From positions 1-64,000 of the forward strand of contig JASANG010000397.1 in the NCBI GenBank assembly GCA_030248215.1: a DNA stretch of 64,000 nucleotides, read 5' to 3'. Origin of the DNA: Enoplolaimus lenunculus (Eukaryota > Nematoda > Enoplea > Enoplida > Thoracostomopsidae). The translations under genes and the position numbers were made by a program. The notes under the pieces are model-generated. The model searched no databases, was not told the DNA's origin, and saw only the letters and a list, made by a program, of their open reading frames with translations. Positions 53,201-62,200 of the stretch are shown here, in pieces (positions within the stretch are counted from its first letter, which is position 1; each line of letters opens with the position of its first letter).

Positions 53201-56200
53201 ATCATATGTAGTCAGTGACTTAAGTATTTACTTAACTTAAGTACGCTTTTAAAAACGTAAAATTGATCAGTAATAAATTAGCATGTAGCCAGAACAGTGC
53301 GCTGAGTTCAAAGTTTTAGACGTCAACGAATGTTTCAACCGAAGTTTAAATTCATGTCATCAAGACGCGACTTGTATCGATACTGAAGATTCTTACAAGT
53401 GTCGGTGTCCTCAAAATTCACGGGACGAATCTCCTGACGCTAATTTTCCCGGAGTGCTATGTGTTCCAGAAGGTAAGCTTGATTAGCAAACAATGACATC
53501 ATTTGTCAGTCAGCTTTGTCACCTACGTAGCAGACGTAGCAGACTCGTAATTCCAGTAAAGAATATTGAATCGTTTAAGTAGCCTTATTGACCCAACAAA
53601 CCAAAAGTAAATATTTGCTCAGCCATTAGAATTTTAGTAATGTCTTGCTAGTGCATCAACTGTTATACAATTGTTGATAAGTATGTAAATATTACGAAAT
53701 GCCTGCGTTCGCATTAAAAAAATTTTGCCTGGCCACAAAATGTGTCCCATCCCAGGATTAACGAGTAGTCGTTGACACCTACGTCAACGAAAATTTGTTC
53801 CGTTCAGTAATGTTGTGTGTTTCTGAAAATAAAACAGATTAGCAACAAAATTAGCATCTTTTCACTCAACTGTGTAAAGCTACGTCGAATGGTATATAAT
53901 CCACTGAAAACAATATTTTGACATGAAAGCGAACGCAAAAATTGAAATATTGTAAACAATCAAATTTGAAATGCTTAAATGAATCAAATCATGAGAAGTT
54001 CAAACATTCAAAACGTTTCGGTTTCGGACCATTTTGCACAAACGGGAGCGGATATTAGTTAAGGTGACCGCAAATCCGGCTGCTCTATGGATTAATGGAC
54101 TTGTGAAATAACGAATAGTATTGTTGGGATTTGTTTACTTCCCTAACATTAGTGTTAATACCTTACAGGAAAAATGCCTGTTATATTATTGTTTATAATT
54201 GTCTTAAGCCTAAGCCTAATCCTTAGAATAAGCCTATTTGATTAATATTGCCTCTTTTATGATTATGAAGGCGTTTGGTGAAGAACGTGACCAATGCATA
54301 GAACAGGGCCGTACGTATAGTATAAACATATTCTTAAGCCTAAGCATAAGAATAAGCTTACACCAAAGCCGAAACCTAAGCGTAAGCCTAAGTGTAAGCC
54401 TAAGCATAAGAATAAGCTTACATCAAAGCCGAAACCTAAGCGTAAGCCTAAGTGTAAGCCTAAGCATAAGAATAAGCTTACACCAAAGCCGAAACCTAAG
54501 CGTAAGCCTAAGTGTAAGCCTAAGCATAAGAATAAGCTTACACCAAAGCCGAAACCTAAGCGTAAGCCTAAGTGTAAGCCTAAGCATAAGAATAAGCTTA
54601 CACCAAAGCCGAAACCTAAGCGTAAGCCTAAGTGTAAGCCTAAGCATAAGATTAAGCTTACACCAACGCCTAAGCCTAAGCCTAAGGAAAAAATTAGTCT
54701 AAAGCTTAAGCTGGGTCTATTGCTGACCTACAGAAAAACGTTCCGCCACTGATCTTTACATAAGTTGAGAATGTCAATAATTGGTCTATTTTGCTTAATT
54801 TTAAAATTAAATTTATTTTTGCTTAATTTTAAAATTAAATTTATTTTTGCTTAATTTTAAAATTAAATTTATTTTTCACTTAAATTTTATAGCACGTGAC
54901 GAGTGCTTTTACGGTGAACATGACTGCAGTGAGCATGCAGAATGCATCGATCTACCGTCAGGATACAATTGTCGATGTGAACCCGGATTCGAAGATGCTA
55001 ACCCTGCGTTACCTGGACGATTCTGCCGGCCAAGTTAGTTTCAAGAGTCGATGATGACTTTTACACAAGTGTATGCAACTCGACTGTTTTAGCATGACGC
55101 AAAATGTACCAGCGGGCGTTGCGTTTTTTCTGGTTCAACCTAATTTATGGAGGTTCACTACGCCAGTTTTTTCTGTTTTAACTGTTGCTGTAGGTAATAT
55201 TTAATTCGTTTAATTCGGGCCAATCGTTGTGAGGGCTTAGATCCAAAATACAATGCTCGTTGGTACATTTTGTTTCACGCAAACAATGATAAGTTGCATA
55301 GACTTTTTGAAAGACATTATCGGCTCTTGGTAATAGTGAGAGTGGATAATCGCTATTTAACAAGAGTCTCGTTATGGTTTAATTTAGAAGTATTGGGGTG
55401 AAAGCGACCCCCCTCTAAGCAAATGGGGTCGGCCAAAAACGCAGCACCCGGTGGGACATTTTATACCATGCGGAACCCCAAGAGTTGCACCTTCGTGTAC
55501 CATGTCTGTCCATTGGGAGACTGGCAAAGTGGAGGGTTTAGAGACCATCAAACTTAGTCTTAGGCTTATGTTTAGGCTTAGTGGACGGACCCTTACAGTT
55601 AACAGTGTTGAACTGCGCGTTGTAAAAAGCCGCTAGCATGTTTTAGCTAAATTTGAGCTTTTCTTGTAATATCAACAACAAAGCTTATTGGCTAGTTTTA
55701 TCATGTATAACAACCAATCAAATTCCTCGTTGCTTATCCATTGGCTGATCGCTTGAGTTTGCCAGTTAGGCTTAAGTTCACCCTTAGTGTTAGATTTACC
55801 ATAGGTTTGAACTCTGGTTTTGCCCAAATTACGCATCGTGAGTGTTTCAACTGTATATAGCCAATGTAAAGAACAGGGGCGAACAGTATTATAAACTTAT
55901 TCCTAAGCCTAAACCTAAGCGTACGCGTAAGAATGAGTTTCTTCCTAAGCCTAAGCCTAAGCCTAAACCAAGCGAAAAAATTAGTCTAAAGCGTAAGCTT
56001 ATTCTATTCGAGTCCCACAGAAAAACGTTCCGCCTCTGATCTTTACATGGGCCCAACTGTCTTAATAATGATTTGATTTTGGTTTAAATTCAATTTTAAA
56101 TTTCAGTTCATCATCCGGAACCGGTACTTGTAGCCGAATGCCACGTTGGAGAATCAAACTCGTGTCGACAGGATTTAAACGAAGTTTGCGCAGTTATATC

Positions 56201-59200
56201 CGGTGATGCTCGGTGTGTATGTCCGGGACGATTTGAAAGAGATCTAGAGTCCAACGCGTGCACAGGTAATTAATTGATTCTCCATTCGTTAATTTGCCAA
56301 AACGGACACGACCCTCGGGATCTCGTTTGCCTAAAAATGGTCCGATTTTGAAAAGTTTGGCGCACTTGAGGTCTTCATAACTTTCCCTGATTATTCGACA
56401 CCCGAATTTGAATTTTTGAACAATTCGATTTTTTCCGGTATTAACGTCCCTCTTAGCGATGAAATAAATCAGTCAAAATGTTCACAATCCATATATCATT
56501 TGACGCAGTTTTTGGCGTTTCGTTGAATGCGGTTTAAATTTTTATGGTCAAATAAAAATTTGGCAAATTCCCAAAATGGTTCGCTGAGCGCCAAATTAGG
56601 TTATCGCCCACGACTGGTGAACCCGATTGGTTGATGATAGAAATTTCAACATTGTTTAACTCAGCTCTGCAGGCTGCTTCGAATATTTTCAAATTTTATT
56701 TTTGTAAAATTAGGTAAATTAGCAAAAAACACCATTTCAGCTCAAAGTTAAATTTACAACGGGGACATGGTCCGATAACCCGCTTATGCTCTTATACTAA
56801 ATTTTGTATTTAATATTTTTTCAGTTTTAAACGAATGTGAACATCCTACACTCAACGACTGTTCGCCGCATGCAGATTGCGTTGATGAACGTACCGGATA
56901 TAGCTGTCAGTGTCGTCAGGGATTTATCGACAAATCTCAAGATCCGTTTTTGGCACCTGGTCGGAAGTGCAAACCAAGTAAGTCCTATTTTAAGTTTGCT
57001 GAAATTCTTGCTCCGCGGGCCAATCGAAAGAGTCGACCCAAGGGGGGGTAGGTTCAGCCCGCATGGAACAATTTCCCTCCCCCGGAATAGTTACAATAGC
57101 GTTGGCCCATGTAAAGATCAGGGGCGAAACGTTATTCTGTGAGACTCGAAATGCGTAAGCTTAAGCTTTAGACTATTTTTTGCTTAGCTTAGGCTTAGGC
57201 TCAGGCTTAGGTTACGAATATGCTCATTCTTACGCTTAGGCTTTGGAACATGGTTATATAATTTCCGCCCCTGTTCTTTACATTGGCCATAGCGTTTGTA
57301 ACTTTTTTCAACCGCATGCATCTCTTAAACTTGTTTTAACCCATTCAACAGGGTTTGCTTGCTGGCTACGGGACTGTTGTAGTAGGTTTCAATTAGCGGA
57401 TCGCTCTTGTCAAGCGTAGCTATTAACAGGTTGTCAAACCAAGCTAATTGCATCAGCGGCGGATCAAGTTCCCAATTGGCTCGTGTATTGTAAATCGCAA
57501 TGCGATGGGGTACATTGACTGACGGTGTGGATAACACGCATGGAAACGACCGGCGCCCGATAACTGAATTATTAAAAAGTATGGCGCCGTCCTTAATGTC
57601 GGTGTTATACCTTTTAATAAATCTACAATTTAAATTACAATGAGTTGATTAATCAATTCAGCGCGCGCGTTAGTTTTATTTCTGAATTAATATCAGTAAA
57701 CATTAACTCACCCTGAATTGAGTTGATTCTCGTTCTGTAGTTGAGTTGACTCTGTGTAAGTTGATTCATTCACTGAGAATGAATCAATAAACTCAAAATT
57801 CTGAGTTCTGATAGTCTTAACTCAGACTGGGCGATTCAACTCATTCTGAGTTAAAATCAACTCACTGGAATTTACTGTGTAATGTTATCTGGCGCCGTTC
57901 GTCTTTGTGCGTGAGCGCGCCAAGAAGTACGCTAATTGTCATACGGTACCGTATGTCAATACCCGTACGATTCGTAACGGTGACGGACAGTGCCGCATGA
58001 CAAATAAGCCAATCAAAACAAAATAATAAAGTTTCAAAAAAATTCAAATTTCAAATTTCAGTGAAAAATGAATGTACATCACATGTCTTCAACGATTGCG
58101 ATATTTCTGAACGTTCAGAATGCATCGATTTAGAAGAAGGCTACGAATGCCGATGCCGACCTGGATTCCAAGATTTGGCTCCAGACAAACCAGGTAAAAT
58201 GTGTGAATAAAAACAACACTTTTAATTTCTGAACATCGCTCAAACAATTAAATTCAATTCAGATAAACGGTTGCAAAAATTAAGTAGAAATTTATGTCAA
58301 TATTTTCGATTTTGTTTATAATCAATTTTTCCATTTTTTGCTAAAAATTCATTGCCACAATGACGTAATTTGAGTTAATTTTTGTAATCTTGTAAAATTG
58401 ATTTTTCATCCACAGCCCCCCTGTCTTACACTAGGCTTAGGCTTAGGCTTTTATTCTTAGAAAAAAGTTAGGCAAACGCTTACGGTTAGTCTTTTCCTGA
58501 GACTTAGCGTAAACGCGAACAAAGTGTACTCGGGCCGGGTTTTACGTCAACCTGCGCCTGACTAAAGTTAAATCATCACACCACATATATTTTCTAATTT
58601 GAACCATTTACATTTTTTTATTATTTTTTCAGGTCGGAATTGTTTAAAATTGATCAACGAATGTTTGGACCAATCGCAGAATACATGCGATTTAATTGCT
58701 AAATGCACCGATTTGCAATTAGGATATACGTGTGCGTGTCCTGAAAATACAATCGATATCAGTCCGGCGGAACCGGGACGATTGTGTAAACCAAGTAAGT
58801 GCAGTTTTACTCCTTCAGAGTCAAATTCTATTCTCTATGTCGCACGTTTGACTCTGGTGGAGTCAAATTTGACTCAGTTTGTGTAGTCAGGAAAAGCCTA
58901 TTTCCGAGAGAGTCAATTTGGCTCACCGTTTTTTACAGCGTAGGAATACTCTCAAGACTACAAAATGAATTTGAAAGTTGGTTTTTCACATTCGCTACAC
59001 ACACTGGCAAACTCTATGTCATGAGTAATACTCCTCGGAAACGAAATCCTACCTACGCTCAGGGGCGGATCCTGTCTAAGTTCTGCAGCGGATCCGCAAA
59101 TTTCCGACGGATTATTAGCAAAATTTATGAAACGCAATTTTTACTGTATGCAATATATGTGCCAATGTTCTCTTGGCCAGAAATTGTAAGATAGGGACGC

Positions 59201-62200
59201 AACCAATTTAAGACATAAAATTTTCTGACGGGGGTGTACGCCTCTCTGCTGCCCTCTGGATCCGCTAGGGTCAACGCTCCTCATTTAAAAAAATTCAAAA
59301 GTCGACACTATTTGACCAAAAATAGATAGATTTCTCTGCCGACACTTTAGTGACCAATGATTTGTCTATTATTAATGTTGAGGTTACAGTTGGTGGCCGT
59401 AAAAGCCCTAACAAAGTTCATTTCTCAACTGCTACCAAATAATATTCCCATATTCTTTAATGTCTCAATTTGTTTAATATATTTTTAAAAGAATTTTTGT
59501 TAAATATTTTTGAAATAATTATTATTTTACTATTTTTAATTTGAAATTTTAGTTGTCAACGAATGCTTGGATTCAACATTAAACGACTGTCATCCGCGTG
59601 CGGCTTGCTGGGACACTGCTGATTCTTACCGGTGCGTATGTCCGCCGGATACAAAAGACGTATCGCCAAATCCGCTATATACCGGAAGACATTGTAAAGA
59701 ATGTAAATTACCGTTTATTTATAAATTTGGTCTAATCTACCTAAATTTCGAATGATTGCTTGTAAACCACCTGAGTGGGCAATTGGGCGTTACCCTCTCA
59801 AAAACTCGAGTAATTAAGTTTTTGATTTGACCGGTCAATTTATTAATATTAAATATATTTAGTCGCAGAATTCAAGTATTTGGACCAATCGTTTTCACTG
59901 CACCCCGTTTTTGAAAATGGCTGGACTGTTATTTTATTTTATAACAAGAATTCTTGCTTTTAACGTAGGACCCATATTCTCAAATGTGTATAGCAACAAT
60001 CATCAGTTAGTAATAATGAGAACTGCACGGTCGGGACGACCCTTTCTCCGAAGTACTGTGAATATACAAGCTTTTTCTTACCTAAATTTCTCCGAAACAT
60101 ATGGCCACGCCGGGAATCGAACCTCGAACCTCTCGTTCGCGAGTGAAGCGCGCTTCCCATTACACCACGCGGCCGATATTATAATTTTCTCTTAAAACTC
60201 TAACCCCAGAATTAAGTGGGTTATCTTATATTTTACATCTGAGAGACCAGAGATTGAATACCAGCTAGCAATTGAATTTGAGACGAAATTGAAAATATTC
60301 ACGAGTTAAAGGGTAGCACTATGCTCGTTACGCGGCGCCGTCCGTCTCCGTCCGTCGCCGTCCGTCTCCGTCCGTCGCCGTAGTCTCCGCCCGATGCCAT
60401 CCGTCACCCGTACAGCACCGTCCGTCACCCGTACAGCACCGTCCGTCACCCGTACAGCACCGTCCGTCACCCGTCGGGCACCGTCCGTCACCCGTACAGC
60501 ACCGTCCGTCACCCGTACAGCACCGTCCGTCACCCGTACAGCACCGTCCGTCACCCGTACAGCACCGTCCGTCACCCGTACAGCACCGTCCGTCACCCGT
60601 ACAGCACCGTCCGTCACCCGTACAGCACCGTCCGTCACCCGTACAGCACCGTCCGTCACCCGTCGGGCACCGTCCGTCACCCGTACAGCACCGTCCGTCA
60701 CCCGTACAGCACCGTCCGTCACCCGTACAGCACCGTCCGTCACCCGTCGGGCACCGTCCGTCACCCGTACAGCACCGTCCGTCACCCGTCCGGCACCGTC
60801 CGTCGCCTTCCGTCGCCGTCCGTCGCCGTAGTCTCCGTCCGACGCCGTCCATCACCTGTACAGCACCGTCCGTCGCCGTCTGTCACCGTCTTGCACCGTC
60901 CGTTACCCGTACGGCACCGTCCGTCACCGTGCGTTAATTGTACGCAAATTACACACGTATCATACCGCATTTTGACGGACGGCGCCGGACGTCAACAAAA
61001 GTACAACGCAACCCGAAGTGTTAACTCCGGGTTTTTACAGCCTAAATTTATTGTTTTCAGTAGTTGACGAATGTACACTCGGGCTGCACGACTGTGACAC
61101 GAATGCGGATTGCAAAGACTTGGAAGATGGATTCGGATGCAAGTGTCACAATGGATATTTGGACGTCAGCAGTGATCAGCACAATTTTCCAGGACGCATT
61201 TGTCTGAAACGTAAGTTCGTCTACACAAAATTAATTATTGTTTTTGAGGTAGCAAAATGACAGAGCCAAACACAACCGCTGGTTATGTTTCAAACTCGAG
61301 AAACTTAAAAGGGGGAGCGCTTGCGCCCTTCCTACCCCCTTTAAAACTGCCAGTAGCTTCATGAGGGACTTAAGAAACTAGACATCGGTAATCAGCCCCC
61401 TGGTAATTTTTGTATACAGCCGTATGAATATGTACTCGGTTTATGAATGCTTAAATACTAAAATTAATTAGGGTCGTTGTCAGGTTTACATGCCAGGAAA
61501 GCCAAAAGTTTTTTCAGGGGAGGCATGCGGAGGTATTACATTGATAACAGGCTAAAACATTTCTAGATACGGAGGTAAACATTTTCTGCGGGGGTGAACC
61601 CACTAGCCCCACCCTGTCTGACACCGGATTTGTACGTAATACGTATATATTTACCTATATTGTTTATAGGGGCGTGAGACTAGGGTAACTTATAGACCGG
61701 AAACTTAGGCTTAGGCATATCTTGGATTTTACAGTTAACCTTAGGTTAAGGCTCTTCAGTTTAGACTAAGGCTAATCCGACATGTCCCTTAAATGGCCAA
61801 TGTAAAGAACAGGGACAGAACAGTATTATAAGCATATTCCTAAGCCTAAGCCTAAGTCTAAGCCTAAGCGCAAGAAAGAGCATATTGCTTAGCCTAAGCC
61901 TAAGCCTAAGCGCAAAAATGACCATATTGCTTAGCCTAAGCCTAAGCCAAAGCGCAAGAATGAGCATATTGCTTAGCCTAAGCCTAAGCCTAAGCGCAAG
62001 AATGAGCATATTGCTTAGCCTAAGCCTAAGCCTAAGCGCAAGAATGAGCATATTGCTTAGCCTAAGCCTAAGCCTAAGCGCAAGAATGACCATATTGCTT
62101 AGCCTAAGCCTAAGCCACAGCGCAAGAATGAGCATATTGCTTAGCCTTAGCCTAAGCCTAAGCGCAAGAATGAGCATATTGCTTAGCCTAAGCCTAAGCC

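Noticed and set aside
54238-54702. 154-codon Ser-rich frame
   Set aside because: It coincides with the 60-bp repeat in a telomere-cored element.
60306-60855. Open frames of 145-175 codons on both strands
   Set aside because: Produced by the 21-bp minisatellite (a multiple of three) and present in several frames at once.
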